From positions 1-64,000 of the forward strand of contig NW_001914919.1 in NCBI RefSeq assembly GCF_000208925.1: a stretch of DNA of 64,000 nt, read 5' to 3'. This document shows positions 1 to 10,652 of the stretch, piece by piece (within the stretch, counting starts at the first letter, position 1; each line of letters starts with the position of its first letter). Below the pieces are notes generated by a model. It made no database searches and was not told the DNA's origin. It saw nothing but the letters and a program-made list of their open reading frames with translations. The DNA is from Entamoeba histolytica HM-1:IMSS. Its lineage: Eukaryota; Evosea; Mastigamoebida; Endamoebidae. Both the position numbers and the translations under genes were made by a program.

Positions 1-136
1 TCTTATCTTTTTGATTTCTTGTTTTCTTGGGTGCTGCTTCTTCTATTGTTGGATTAGTTGCTCTTATTAATACTTGTGGTAATTCATTATTTTCATTTGG
101 TTGTGTTTCAAAAATGTTTTGTTGTGTATTGTTCAT
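1..136 (-). CDS. Partial hypothetical protein (N-terminal 45 residues)
   Basis: An open frame starts at an ATG on the minus strand (134-136) and runs off the left edge of the window. The visible part is polar and rich in Asn, Gln and Glu, then turns basic (PKKTRNQK) just before the edge, so it looks like a disordered N-terminus with a possible nuclear-localisation-type basic patch. No domain is visible. It is divergent from the small gene at 295-501, with about 160 bases between the two starts. The codon choice is typical of the window. I do not recognise the family. Confidence 0.5.
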   Translation of the reverse strand, partial: MNNTQQNIFETQPNENNELPQVLIRATNPTIEEAAPKKTRNQKDK

Positions 137-294
137 GTTATTCTTGTTTGTTATTTCATGTTTTCTTTTCCTTTAAATATTATGTTGTATTATTCTTATT
201 ATTATCCTTTCTATTCTGTATTATATTCATCATTTAAAAACTCTTGTTTTATCATCATATATACGTCATTTGAAACTCATTATTCATTTGAAAC

Positions 295-501
295 ATGACT
301 ACTTTAAAAGATATTCTTATTATACTTGCTGGTTATGAAATAGATCAACCATCATTAGAAGAAGCAATCAAATTACAAAAACAAATTGGAAATTTAATCC
401 CATCAATTCATGAAGAACATCAGAAAAGATTAATAAAACATGCATATTGGAAAATTGTATGGATAATAAATACATTAGCACCATGGGATAATAAAAATTA
501 A
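295..501 (+). CDS. Small hypothetical protein, 68 aa
   Basis: Short ATG-to-TAA frame with a plausible amphipathic helical composition: a hydrophobic start (LKDILIILAGY), a charged middle (EEAIKLQKQI) and a Trp-containing end. It has no signal peptide, no clear membrane helix and no motif I recognise. The sequence is richer in Leu, Glu, Lys and Gln than the low-complexity noise ORFs elsewhere in this AT-rich stretch, which is why I keep it. It lies between a divergent partial gene and a dUTPase pseudogene, so it could itself be a remnant. Confidence 0.4.
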   Translation: MTTLKDILIILAGYEIDQPSLEEAIKLQKQIGNLIPSIHEEHQKRLIKHAYWKIVWIINTLAPWDNKN

Positions 502-616
502 TTGATTATTTTATTTGAAACTTTCATTTTATTATTAAATATTTATTAAAAGCATTTCTAATTGAATTTATTTCATCTTTCTTTCATTAAATTATGTTAA
601 AATTAATTAAAACTTA

Positions 617-1041
617 TTATTTACTTGTTGATCAAAATCCTTTCTCTCATCTCATTATATCAGTTAATTTTTTCACTTCTTTGATTTCACAATATGTTTT
701 TTTTTCAACAATAAGCTGAACAATTCTATCCCCCCTTTTAGCTCTAAATATATCATTAATGTGGTTAACTAATATTACTTTTATTTCTCCTCTATAACCT
801 TCGTCAATAACATCTGCTCCAATACAAATTCCATACATAAACATTAATGAGGAATGAAGTGTAACTCTTCCATAATGTTGGTGTGGAATTTGTACATCAA
901 TTCCTGTAAAAATTGAACATCTATCATGTGGATGAATAATATCGTCAATGCAATATAATTCAAAATCTAAGGATTGTTCAGTTCCTCTTGTAGGAATATT
1001 GCATCTTTATGTAATTTCTTAATAAATAATGTTTCTTCCAT
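617..1041 (-). pseudogene. dUTPase pseudogene (frameshift plus two in-frame TGA stops)
   Basis: The minus strand encodes a recognisable trimeric dUTP diphosphatase, the enzyme that hydrolyses dUTP to dUMP. An ATG at 1039-1041 begins MEETLFIKK; the family's PTRGTE-type motif I follows but in another frame, so there is an indel near 991-1004. Motif III (GADVIDEGYRGE) and motif IV (KRGDRIVQLIVEK) are good. Motif II reads GRVTLHSS, away from the usual PRSG. The C-terminal glycine-rich motif V is present, but two of its Gly positions are TGA stops (647-649 and 632-634), each one G-to-T change from GGA. The frame then reaches a normal TAA at 617-619. The three lesions and the altered motif II mean an inactive copy. 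A functional dUTPase presumably lies elsewhere in the genome. Confidence 0.8.
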
Positions 1042-3090
1042 AAATATTATTTAATGAAAAATAAATTTTTAGAGATTGTTTAAAAAAGAATTTTAATTAA
1101 ATACCAGAGGTGAACTTTAAAAGATTAGAGTTGATTTTTGGAGATGAGATTAAGAGATATGACACCAACAATTATTAGATACAAAGTATTAAATTAAATG
1201 AAATTTGAAACAATAATGTTTTATAAAAATATAATGTTTTATAAATAAAAATACGAAATAAATGTTATATAAAACGATTCCACACAATTTATCCTTAATG
1301 ATTAATATAATTTATCACACTATTGTCAAATTGTACCATAGAAAAATAATATAAAAAGATAAAAATAAATAAAGTTATAATTCAATAAATTTAAAAATTA
1401 AATAAAATGAATAAAAATATTTAAGTAAAAAAATACAATATATTCAATTAATTTAATTCATTATTCAATTCACACTTATTTGATTGTAAATTAAATATTG
1501 TTTTTATTACTTCTCTTTATTTATTTTAATTCTATTTATTTGTTTTTAAATCTGTATTAATTGAATTGAATATTACATTATATTTGAATATATCTGTATA
1601 TTTCTTCTTTTATTCATTTTCTATTTGTTATTCATGAAATAATGACATTTCTCTTATTTATTACAACTTTACATTTTGTTTTTTATATTCTTTATTATTA
1701 TTTTTATTTTATGTTTTGTTTGTTTCTAAACATATTATTTCATCTAATTTATTTCTATTTATTCTATATTTTATTATTTATTTCTTGTTTCTCTCATTTC
1801 GTATTTGGTAATATTATTGTGTTGTAATTTAATTGAATTAAATTTATTTCATTTCATTATTATCATTTTATACATATTAGTTTATAAAATGTAATAAATG
1901 AAATTTCATGTATTATTGTATATTATTTATATATTTCATTATTCTTTTTTTATTCTTTCTTTATTTTGATGTTATTCTTTATTTTATTCATTTATATAAA
2001 TTATTGAAATTCGTTATTTGTTATTGTTATTCTTCTTTATTCTTACATTATTGTTATTTTCTATCATTTCTTCTGTTTATTCATTTATCATCTTTTCTAT
2101 TTTATTTTTTCTTTTTCAAATATTATATTGAATTGTTATTTTATTCTGCAATTCATGTATTTCATTTTGTCATTTTCTATTCTTTATTATTTCTTCTTTT
2201 TGTATTTGATATATTGTAATTAATGTATTGAATTAAATGAATAATTCTTATTGGCATTAATTTATTCCATATTTATTTATTGTTTAAATATAATTGTTGT
2301 GAATTTTATTATATCTTTGTAATTTCATTTTCAATTGTGAATTTTCTTTCATTTTATCTTCATAATTATTTCTTTATTGTCTTTTATATTCTCCATTTTC
2401 TTATTCTTTTATATTTCTCTTGTCTTTATATTCGTTATTCTATATTTATTTTATCTATTCATATGTCTTATAACTACTATTTATTATTATAATATTCATA
2501 ACACATATAATTTTGATTAATTTAGGATTTTTCATTCATTGAAGGAATATCATGTTTATCTTCAAACTGACAAAATAAAAATAATCAAACACTAATCTGA
2601 ATTTGAATTAATAAATTCAATGTAATATCTCTTTATTATTCTAACAATTTAACAATTAATTATAACATGATATTTATAAGGAATTGATATTATATAAAAA
2701 TGAAATTATCAATTATTCTATTTTTAATTGACTTATTTTTATAATAACAAAAATAAAAAACAAATTTGTTAAAAGAAAAAATGACAAATCAAAAAACAAT
2801 ACTTTCTATTTAAGCAAATAAAGTATGTTTGTATTATGTTATGATTATTTGTACATCATAACACTGGTTTGTTTTTTCTTTAAATCTCCTCGTTATTCTC
2901 CATTGATTTATTTTGTCTTTATTATTTTATTAACTCATATTCTATGTGTTATTAAATTCCATTTTGATTTTATTCGTTTTCTTAGTACATTTCTTAATTA
3001 TGTTATTGAACATATCTTACTTTAACCTCAAATGACTCTCTTCATCTTGTTGTCTATTCTCTTCTGTACAAAACAACCAATATCCCTTTG
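1042..3090. other. Long AT-rich intergenic stretch, no supported gene
   Basis: About 2 kb of very T-rich plus strand. The open frames here (1642-1827, 1908-2219, 2280-2492, 2825-3025) are strings of Phe, Tyr, Leu and Ile with no family signal, start mostly at non-ATG codons and are what T-rich DNA gives by chance. I see no tRNA-like B box, no tandem repeat array and no promoter motif. Confidence 0.6.
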
Positions 3091-3804
3091 TTAACAATCA
3101 ATCAACAATGATAAAATGTATCTAATAAGACTTTCTCTTCTTAATTCAAAATCGTCATACCTTAATTGACTTAACAAATGAGAACAACATTGTTCATCAA
3201 ACTCAAAATGAAATCCCGTGATGAGAATTTTGCCTTTTCCATATCTTCTAGTATATCCACATGGTTTGCCATCTTCATACAACGCAAAATAAGTACCTTC
3301 TACTTTACTATTATTATCATCAAAATAACAACCTCCATTATAATAAATATACGCATATGTATTATTGTACTTTATCTTTACTATATGTGCACCTGACTCA
3401 CTATTTGGTTGATATCCATCATACACTGGACCAATTGCATTTCCTTCATAAAATTTTAAGTAACGTTCTCCTTCAATGGGTAATTGTGAATTTGCATTGA
3501 ACTTAATGTATGATGACGAAAAATATGCTCCAGCACATATCCCTAAGAACTTTCCGCCATTGAGAACAAACGACTTAATCAATTCAATTCCATCCATCTG
3601 AAGCTTGTCAAGATATGGCAAATCCTCACCTCCAGGAATGACTAACAAATCAGTATTTTCAACCCATTGACTCGTCTTAATTTCTGAAGAAGAAATTACA
3701 AAAACATTAGCACAAGGGAAAAAATGATGAAATAAATGAATTGTGTTATAAACACAAAGAGCAGATGTTCCAATGTCATTATACACTCTGATAGTAGTGA
3801 TCAT
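3091..3804 (-). CDS. BPL_N-domain (glutamine amidotransferase-like) protein, copy 1
   Basis: 237 aa from the ATG at 3802-3804. The whole protein matches the stand-alone biotin-protein-ligase N-terminal domain, a member of the DJ-1/PfpI and class I glutamine amidotransferase fold. Visible features are VIPGGEDLPY (the conserved PGG loop, residues 55-64), the nucleophile elbow GICAGAYF with Cys90, a YNGGCYF loop, and GFHFEFDE near the C-terminus, which supplies the His-X-Glu pair of this superfamily. No biotin ligase catalytic domain follows. It is tandem with a paralogue at 3848-4567, separated by about 40 bases. The biochemical role of the lone domain is not established; amidase, hydrolase or regulatory functions are all possible. 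Family assignment is firm, function is not. Confidence 0.8.
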   Translation of the reverse strand: MITTIRVYNDIGTSALCVYNTIHLFHHFFPCANVFVISSSEIKTSQWVENTDLLVIPGGEDLPYLDKLQMDGIELIKSFVLNGGKFLGICAGAYFSSSYIKFNANSQLPIEGERYLKFYEGNAIGPVYDGYQPNSESGAHIVKIKYNNTYAYIYYNGGCYFDDNNSKVEGTYFALYEDGKPCGYTRRYGKGKILITGFHFEFDEQCCSHLLSQLRYDDFELRRESLIRYILSLLIDC

Positions 3805-3847
3805 CAAATGAAATAATAAAACTGAAGATGATTAAACAATGATGGAA

Positions 3848-4567
3848 TTAAAAATATGAAAAAATATATTTCAAAAAGAGTTTTCTCTTTATTTCAAATT
3901 CACTTTTCTGACTTTCTTTAAGCATTTTACCACACCATTCTATGTCTAATTCAAAATGAGGACCAGAAAGAATAACTTTTCCTTTACCAATAATGTCAAA
4001 GAATAATGCATTCATTCCATTTGGATATTTTGCAAGAAAATGACTCTCTTTGTATTGATTTAAATTGTCAACAAATGAACATCCTCCATTATAATAAAGT
4101 TCGACTTTTTCATTGTTTTGATAATAAATAGGAATTATGACAGCTCCTCGTTCAGAATATTCTTCAAATCCTTGATACATTGGTCCATGAGCAATCCCAT
4201 TGAAGAGTTTTAATGTTCTTTCTTCACATAGTGTTAATTCATTTGCAACATCTTTATTAAATTCAATAAATGATGATGCAAAATATGCTCCTGCACAAAT
4301 TCCAAGATACTTTCCACCATCATTAATAAATTCTTTTAATACTTCAACTCCTTTGCCATTGAGTTTTTTGTGAAATGGACGATCAGCACCACCTGGCATA
4401 ACAAACAAATCAGTTTCATAAATCCATTTACCTTCAATTAACTCATTAGAATATATTTTTCTTATCTGAGCTTCTTGGTATTGAGAATGAAGCATTTTTA
4501 TTGAGTAATAAACACAAACATCAATAGTCCCTTCATCAGCATAAATAACTATCGAATTTATTGTCAT
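3848..4567 (-). CDS. BPL_N-domain (glutamine amidotransferase-like) protein, copy 2
   Basis: 239 aa, starting at the ATG at 4565-4567. It is a clear tandem paralogue of the downstream gene: same length, same order of VMPGGADRPF, GICAGAYFASSF (nucleophile Cys91), YYNGGCSF and GPHFELDIEW. The His-X-Glu pair (HFE) is kept in the C-terminal part. Both copies keep all catalytic-type residues, so neither looks like a relic, and sequence divergence between them is substantial, which points to an old duplication. As with copy 1, no biotin ligase domain is attached, so a role in protein biotinylation is not implied. Probably cytosolic: no signal peptide or membrane helix is visible. Confidence 0.8.
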   Translation of the reverse strand: MTINSIVIYADEGTIDVCVYYSIKMLHSQYQEAQIRKIYSNELIEGKWIYETDLFVMPGGADRPFHKKLNGKGVEVLKEFINDGGKYLGICAGAYFASSFIEFNKDVANELTLCEERTLKLFNGIAHGPMYQGFEEYSERGAVIIPIYYQNNEKVELYYNGGCSFVDNLNQYKESHFLAKYPNGMNALFFDIIGKGKVILSGPHFELDIEWCGKMLKESQKSEFEIKRKLFLKYIFSYF

Positions 4568-4655
4568 AAAAAGTCTTACTTCTTCTTCAATTAGTCTAAG
4601 TTCTTTTATATTGTGTCTTATTCCTGTTTGACTTTATAAATCTGCGAAAAATAAT

Positions 4656-5300
4656 TCAATTTAAAACATCATGAAGAATTGAAAGTAACTTTTCTGCAAT
4701 TTTGTGATGTGAATCAGATGTGAAATGAACACCATCTGCTCCAACACTCATTCCATCTAAATCAACAAATCCATCTATTATTTCTTGCTTTTTCCATATT
4801 TCAACAACAACTTTTAATTGATGAATAAAATTCAATGATTCTGCAATCACTGGATTTACTGTGGATTTCCAACTATCAAATGTACAATATTGAAGTGGTG
4901 GTGGAATTAAAATAATTATTTTTGTTTGTTTTTGTACTTTTTCGATGTATTGTTGTAATGCATCAATAACTTGTTGTGAAGTTGCTTTTGAAAGAATGTC
5001 ATTAATACATAATGCAAGGATTAATACTTTGTTTGTTGAAAATGGATTGGAGGTAATCTTTAATAAGAATTGATCATAGTCTTTTAATCCATTAGTAATG
5101 CCAAATGGGATGTTTTCATATTTCAATGAACGAGCAGGTTTTCCATCAACAATACAATTGACTTTTGTAAATTCTTTTTTTAATTGTTCAATGACAATGT
5201 TAGAAAATCGGTCTTTGGAAGAATAACGTTTATAAGTCACAGCTTCAATTCCATAAAGATTTGAATCGCCATAAAAGAATATTGAAACTTCTTTATTCAT
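4656..5300 (-). CDS. SGNH/GDSL-type hydrolase
   Basis: 214 aa from the ATG at 5298-5300; the upstream in-frame TTG is not a credible start. Block I is FFYGDSNLYG with Ser13 as the nucleophile; the Asn of block III appears in LCINDIL; block V is DGVHF with Asp189 and His192 completing the triad. The length fits a minimal single-domain SGNH esterase. There is no signal peptide, so it is probably intracellular. Members act on ester bonds in lipids or acetylated sugars; the substrate cannot be read from sequence. It follows the two amidotransferase-like genes on the same strand, but with separate intergenic gaps and no sign of co-transcription. Confidence 0.82.
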   Translation of the reverse strand: MNKEVSIFFYGDSNLYGIEAVTYKRYSSKDRFSNIVIEQLKKEFTKVNCIVDGKPARSLKYENIPFGITNGLKDYDQFLLKITSNPFSTNKVLILALCINDILSKATSQQVIDALQQYIEKVQKQTKIIILIPPPLQYCTFDSWKSTVNPVIAESLNFIHQLKVVVEIWKKQEIIDGFVDLDGMSVGADGVHFTSDSHHKIAEKLLSILHDVLN

Positions 5301-5339
5301 CAATTAATTATTTTTATTAGTTTTAAAACTAACGTAAAA

Positions 5340-7200
5340 ATAACAAATTTTTTATTTCTGACAATAACAAAATTTTACTTGAGGAAGTGATAAATACAAT
5401 TCAATGTTAATAAACTCACTTTCTTTTGATCTTTTGCAATAGAAATTCTTTATAAAATCTTTTTGAATCATTTCTTCATTAATTTTACTTTCATTAAGAA
5501 TCAAAGTATAGAATATACTTGGATTGTTATTTCAAACTCAAAATAATGAAGATAAAGTGAATCAAGACAAGATAGTAATTCTACATTATGAGTATTACAA
5601 TTTTCAATGTGAAGTTGCTTAACATTAATACAATTTATTTCACTAAATGATATATGACTTTGTGATAAACCAAAACATGATACAGTTAAAGAAGTCAAAG
5701 AAGAAGGAAGTAAAGGTGAATATGAAATTAATCCCAATGTTTTTAAACTACAAAGATGTGAATAATATTGGATATTATGTTGTTTAAAGAATCATTTAAT
5801 ACTAATTGTGTAATTAATAATTTCATTGGTAAAGAATTAGAATAACATTGTAAAAATTCTAATGAAGTAGGATAAAATGATTCAACATCAACACTTTTAA
5901 TGCTTTGTTTAAGTACAACACTTTTAATTGTGTTAATAAACAAAGACTACCACAAGTATTACATGACAATGACAAATATGTTAACATTCGATATAACATA
6001 ATTGGAAATGATTTGTTTAAACACAAAGAAAGTCGAATTAATTGAGAACAATGAGAAATTTGAATAAAATCAGTAATTGTTAAAGCTGTTAAATTATTAG
6101 GAAGAGATAAATGTTGAATATATTTTCATTGAAGATGTAATTCTTTAAGAGAAGATATTTCATAGAAATATTTTGAATCTAAATGTGTTAAAGGAGTTGG
6201 TGGATTGAAACAAATTGAAGATGTTGTTGATTTGATTGATTTATGAATGTGAATGAACTAAAATCCATTTCAATTTTCTTGTTGATAAATCCATTTATTT
6301 TTATATGTTCAGGATAATACTGAAGTATTGTATCATTATTAAATCCTTTTTCTGTTATTTCAAATCCATCAACTAATCGTTTATTGTGAATAATACCATC
6401 ATTAGAAATAGTACAATAACATTCTTTGTAACAAAATGTAATTCTTTTAAGGAGTTTCTTATTTTTAATGACTGACTCTAATATTTCTTGTTTATCAAAT
6501 TCAATAATTACTTTTCTAATATTGAATTGATCAATGTGATTAATAAAGTTGATATCAACAAATCCTTCCATCATAACATAGACTCTTTCAAAACGATGAT
6601 ATTTATTTCTAATAAAATCATTAACTCTTATGTGTTTCTTAATATTAAGTGATAGACTTGTTAAAGAAGTAAATTCTGAAAGATCAAAAGAGTATTTAGG
6701 ATTTTTTAATGTTAATGAAGCAATTCTTACTTTCTAATAATCATTTCTTAATATTGTAGATTTTAGATTAATAACAGAAGTCGAATCAATTTAATTTGTG
6801 AAGGAATTAAATGAAGAAATTGAATAGTTTGTTCTGTAAATCACACTGTTTCAAGATGAGGGAATAATTTCATTTCTTTTATAAACGATTTTTGGAGTTG
6901 AAAATTACATTCTTTAATATGAAAATATTCATTAACTTTCTCAACAGAATATGATGGATTGATATGTAACATTTGAAGTGAGTCTTTACATTTTTTATTT
7001 ATTAATGTAAACAATTCACCTGTTTTTATGTTATTAAAATATAATACAATATTTGACAGATAAATCTCTTCAAGTTGTATCTTTTTTTAATCATTGTAAA
7101 TGATTGATTGAAGTTTAATTTGTTAATTCCTTTTTTTGAAAAGAAATATATTGTTGACTTTTCATTTATATGTAATAATTTTAATCTTCGTTTTGTTTTG
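5340..7200 (-). pseudogene. Broken leucine-rich protein gene
   Basis: Minus-strand protein-like sequence runs through this region but switches frame repeatedly and is broken by stops; the longest intact pieces are at 6188-6574, 5743-5943 and 5501-5737. The pieces are rich in Leu, Ile, Asn and Phe with repeating patterns such as KLLKRITF and SLTVSCFGLSQSHISF, resembling divergent leucine-rich repeats of the kind found in large Entamoeba families. At least five frame breaks are needed to join it, too many for introns, and the breaks lack GTTTG donors. I read it as one decayed gene that began near 7200 next to the end of endonuclease V. An F-box-like or BspA-like LRR identity is possible but not shown. 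Confidence 0.6.
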
Positions 7201-7207
7201 CTTATCT

Positions 7208-8041
7208 CTAATTCATGTGTGAGAGTAATCCTTCATCTCTTAACAACTTTCTTGAAATTAAATCAGCTAGTCGAATAGGCTCTGGGATTTTATGTAAACA
7301 ACATTCTTTACAGATAATTACTGCTGTTGAAAGTGAAACTTTATTCCCACAACTAACAATGATTGGATTTATACTACCACCTCTACTTCTTATAACCTCA
7401 CATAACACTTCTCCATTTGAAGTACTAACTGTAGTTGATTCACCTGGTTTGATTTGTGAAGTAATTATATTAATCTCCTTCTTTCCTATCCCATCAACAC
7501 ATAATACAGTCTACATTCTTACAACTATTCTGTGGATAAAACACAAAAAACACAAACCTTTGCAACACCAATTGATGGTATATCACAATAAACTCCAACA
7601 TGAGTTTCAGAACCAAATCTTCGGGGATGATAATATCCATTTCCATCAACAAGCACAACTTGTGGATATAACTCAGGGTACTTTTCTTTACAATCGTTGA
7701 GTAGTTCATGATAAACTTCTACTTCTCTAAATCCAAGAAATCCTGAAATATAAGGAATTGTAATTATTTTACGACATGTTAATGTCAATAACTCTTTTCC
7801 AGAAGGATATTCACAAACAACTAAACAACCAATTGCAAGATTTGGGTGATTTGTTGAAAATGAAATATCCAATCCCTAATTATTAATAATTTATCATATC
7901 AATTAATAATGTTCTACTTATAAACAAACAAAATAAACAAACACCAACACGTAATAATGTATTTAATGTCCAATCATGTGAGTCTTCAAGTATTACATCT
8001 TTAGAATGTAAAATTTGATAATTTTCCCATTGTTTTTCCAT
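7208..8041 (-). CDS. Endonuclease V (three exons)
   Basis: Three exons give 239 aa: 8041-7943, 7875-7558 and 7510-7208, with introns 7876-7942 and 7511-7557. Both introns start GTTTG and end TAG and keep frame. Endonuclease V cleaves the second phosphodiester 3' of deoxyinosine in DNA, and in eukaryotes inosine in RNA. The catalytic landmarks are all present: RVGGLDISFS (first Asp, split exactly by intron 1), GFLGFREVEVY (Glu), and VLVDGNGYYHPRRFG (second Asp), followed by HVGVYCDIPSIGVAK. The last exon supplies a longer C-terminal part than in bacterial Nfi (VLCDEVIRS-like region and a Cys-rich KECC). The start is the first ATG in frame with the conserved core. Confidence 0.88.
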
Positions 8042-8097
8042 TAATTATTGTTTTTAAGTTTAAATACACAAAAAATAAAATAACGAGAAAATAAAAG

Positions 8098-9102
8098 TCA
8101 ATTTGTTGTGTTTTTGATTATCCATGGATGATTCAGACAGTCTACAGCTTTTAATCGTTTGTTAGGGTCAATAACAAGAAAACTGCGGATAAAGTCTTTG
8201 CAATCTTCTGACAAGTAAATAGGAAAATTATAATCTGAATGACATATTTTTTTAACAGTATATTCCTTGTTAGACGAATAGAATGGAACACTTCCAGTAC
8301 ATAATTCAAAAGTCAAAACACCAATAGCCCAATCATCAATAGAATATTCGTAACTTTTTCCTTCAACAAGCTCAGGAGACAAATACTCCAAAGTACCACA
8401 ATAAGTTTTTCTTTTTGTCTTGGTTTGAACAGACAATCCAAAGTCAGCTAATTTGACTTGGTTATTATGATCTATCATGATATTTTCTGGTTTTAAATCA
8501 CGATGAATACAATTTATTGAATGACAGTAAGCAATAGCTTCTGCAATTGGTTTCACATATCGAGCAGCCGTTCTTTCATCAAAACGACCAGCTTGTTGTA
8601 ATAACCTAGACAATTCACCATTCTTACAATATTCAAGAACAAGGAACCACCTTTTGATATCTTCAAAAAATCCGAATAATTTGAGAATATTAGGATGGTT
8701 AAGTTGAGATTGAATGTCTACCTCTCTTTGTATTTGAATACCTATCCTAGACTCTTGTAATTTTGTTTTAAATATAATTTTTAATGCACAAACATAATTA
8801 CTGTGTTGTTAATAATTATATTTAAAAACAAAAATAACACCAAACGCTCCTTTAAGTTTTGCAAGATAAACATTACCAAATGTACCATGACCAAGAGGTT
8901 TTCCAATATCAAAATCAGTTATTGAAAATTTTTTCTTTTCATTTGATTCTTTTTCTTCTTTAATTGGTTTAGTTAATTCATTTTTTGATTTAAGAGAATC
9001 AACTGACTTCTTATGTGTTATGTTTTTATTTATGCAATAACTCTTCCTCCTGTGAGCCTTGTTTGTTATAGAAAACATTATATATACATTTCCTAGATTC
9101 AT
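8098..9102 (-). CDS. Aurora-type serine/threonine kinase (two exons)
   Basis: Exons 9102-8846 and 8800-8098 give 319 aa; the 45-nt intron 8801-8845 has a GTTTGG donor and a CAG acceptor, and joins the Gly-rich loop ([16 protein letters not shown]) to [11 protein letters not shown] without a frame break. Kinase landmarks: catalytic Lys in [14 protein letters not shown], and the Aurora-like activation segment [17 protein letters not shown], followed by [15 protein letters not shown] basic, Lys/Ser-rich tail of about 60 residues precedes the kinase domain. Aurora kinases control centrosome, spindle and cytokinesis events. An AAAAATTCA initiator lies six bases upstream of the chosen ATG, supporting this start. 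Polo-like or other AGC-related identity is much less likely given the activation segment. Confidence 0.87.
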
Positions 9103-9107
9103 ATCTT

Positions 9108-9116
9108 TGAATTTTT
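9108..9116 (-). promoter_or_regulatory. Initiator element of the Aurora-kinase gene
   Basis: The minus strand reads AAAAATTCA, an exact match to the Entamoeba initiator consensus, ending six bases before the start codon at 9102. Entamoeba messages have very short leaders, so this places transcription start here. Confidence 0.6.
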
Positions 9117-9330
9117 ATCAATTTTTTGTTTTAGAATCAACGTATTATTGCAAATAAAACAAGAGTAAAATCTTTTGTTAAAATAGTTTCATTATAGAAT
9201 ATACAGAACCATCTCTTAGTTTTAATTTCTTCTTAACGCTTCATCAGTTTTTATTTCTAAAATTATCTAAGAGTATTATACAATGACATATTAATAACAA
9301 AAATTTCCATTAGTAAAATTGTTTTATTAA

Positions 9331-9603
9331 TTAATCAATTGGTTTTACTTCAGGTGGTCCATATGGATTTATTTGACTAATGTATGTCATAAACCATAGA
9401 ATCCATGTACAAATACCAGCAACAACACATGCAGTAATTCCTAGTCTAGATTAAATGAATACAAATGTATAGTCTAATGAATAAACAAAAGAAACAAACG
9501 GCTTATCTTTCATTCTACATATAAACACCATTGAGCATGTAATGAGTGTACAAACAATATAAATACCTGTTCCAGCTGCTGCTGCAACCCAAGGACTAAC
9601 CAT
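9331..9603 (-). CDS. V-type proton ATPase subunit e-like (two exons, 72 aa)
   Basis: Too short and split to appear as a long ORF. Exons 9603-9500 and 9445-9331, joined across the 54-nt intron 9446-9499 (GTTTG donor, TAG acceptor), give 72 aa. The protein has two membrane helices: one from about residue 11 to 30 and one in the second exon (GITACVVAGICTWILWF). The helix is followed by MTYISQINPYGPPEV, which matches the conserved end of V-ATPase subunit e (the family's LAQLNPLxGP). Subunit e is a small part of the membrane Vo sector that acidifies endosomes and phagosomes. The size, two-helix topology and C-terminal motif agree. The start is the only ATG before the first helix. Confidence 0.78.
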
Positions 9604-9919
9604 CTATTTGATTATTTTCAGTGATTAAAGTCTTTTTTTTGTGAACTTCAAGTTTTTGTTTTTGACTTTTAGTTGTTATTTAATGATTACTATAATTTTC
9701 ATTATAAATATGTAAAATATAATTTAGGTATAATAATTGAGTTATATAGGAAAAAATAGTAATGAAAGAAATGGAAAACAAATTTCAAAATATTTGTTAC
9801 AAAAACATAAAAAATGAAAAACATAAAAAGAAATGAAAAACGAAGGAAAAAGAAAATGAAGAAGATTAAAATATCTCAAAAAAAGAAGAACTAAAAAATT
9901 CAATTCAAGTAAAATCAAA
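9604..9919. promoter_or_regulatory. Divergent promoter region between V-ATPase e and epsin 1
   Basis: About 316 bases separate the two divergent start codons. AAAAATTCA at 9894-9902 on the plus strand matches the initiator consensus, 18 bases before the epsin ATG, and AAGAACT lies just upstream, resembling the GAAC core element. Nothing coding is seen. Confidence 0.5.
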
Positions 9920-10652
9920 ATGTCAAGTTGGCTTACTTCAATTAAGAAAACAGTTTATGGGTTAACTGATGCACAGGTATTTTTAAAAGATGCAACAAAC
10001 AATGAACAATGGGGACCAACTACTAAACAATATCAACAAATTATTCAATATACATATCATTAGTTTGTTATTAAATTAAGAACATTAAACAAAAGTGTAA
10101 TATAGTAATATAATATAGTCAAGAATGTCGTGAAATTATGGACTTTTTATATAAAAGATTATGTGAAGATGGTAAAAATTGGAGAGAAATTTATAAATCA
10201 TTATTAGTCCTTGATAACATTTTAAAGAATGGTTCAGAAGAAGCAGTTAATATTGCATTAGGAAGAGTTGTTGAAGTTAAAACATTACAAAGTTTCCAAA
10301 AAATTGATGAAGATGGAAAAGATGTTGGAATTAATATTCGTGAACGATCTAAACAAATTGTTGAATTATTAACTGATAACGATTATCTTAAACAAGCAAG
10401 AATTACTGCTAAAAACCAAAAGAAAGATTATGGAGGAGTTGGAAATTATGGAGGAATCAGCTCATCTTCATATGGTAACTACTCAAGTAATACAACATCT
10501 TTTGGTAGTGATGATTTTAATTCGTTTAATAAACCTGCTTCTACATATGGAGGTTATCATGATGATCCACAACCTACTTCTACTACTTATTCTAATAATC
10601 CACAACCTACTTATGGAAGACCAGGAACATATAAAGATAATGTTGTTGAACA
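9920..10652 (+). CDS. Epsin-like ENTH-domain protein 1 (C-terminus lost in assembly gap)
   Basis: Exon 1 is 9920-10062 and exon 2 starts at 10119; the 56-nt intron 10063-10118 (GTTTGTT donor, TAG acceptor) keeps frame. The joined N-terminus reads MSSWLTSIKK..., then LTDAQVFLKDATNNEQWGP, the ENTH/epsin signature, and continues with ECREIMDFLYKRL, KNWREIYKSLLVLDNIL, DVGINIRERSKQIVELL. ENTH domains bind PtdIns(4,5)P2 and bend membrane at clathrin-coated sites. After about residue 150 the protein becomes Gly/Ser/Tyr/Asn-rich. The frame enters a 100-N gap at 10653, so the C-terminal adaptor motifs and the stop are unseen; sequence after the gap (10753 on) looks untranslated. A paralogue with the same intron position is at 21201-22397. 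Confidence 0.87.

Noticed and set aside
1642..2492. Run of plus-strand ORFs of 60-100 codons
   Set aside because: They consist almost only of Phe, Tyr, Leu and Ile, as T-rich DNA gives by chance, and have no family signal or promoter motif.
2825..3025. 66-codon plus-strand ORF
   Set aside because: Hydrophobic low-complexity frame in T-rich DNA; it could be a membrane peptide, but nothing supports it.
8783..8850. Apparent frameshift in the Aurora kinase between Gly-loop and catalytic Lys
   Set aside because: The usual donors leave the frame off by one, but a GTTTGG donor at 8845 with the CAG acceptor at 8801-8803 gives a 45-nt intron that restores frame, so no lesion is needed.
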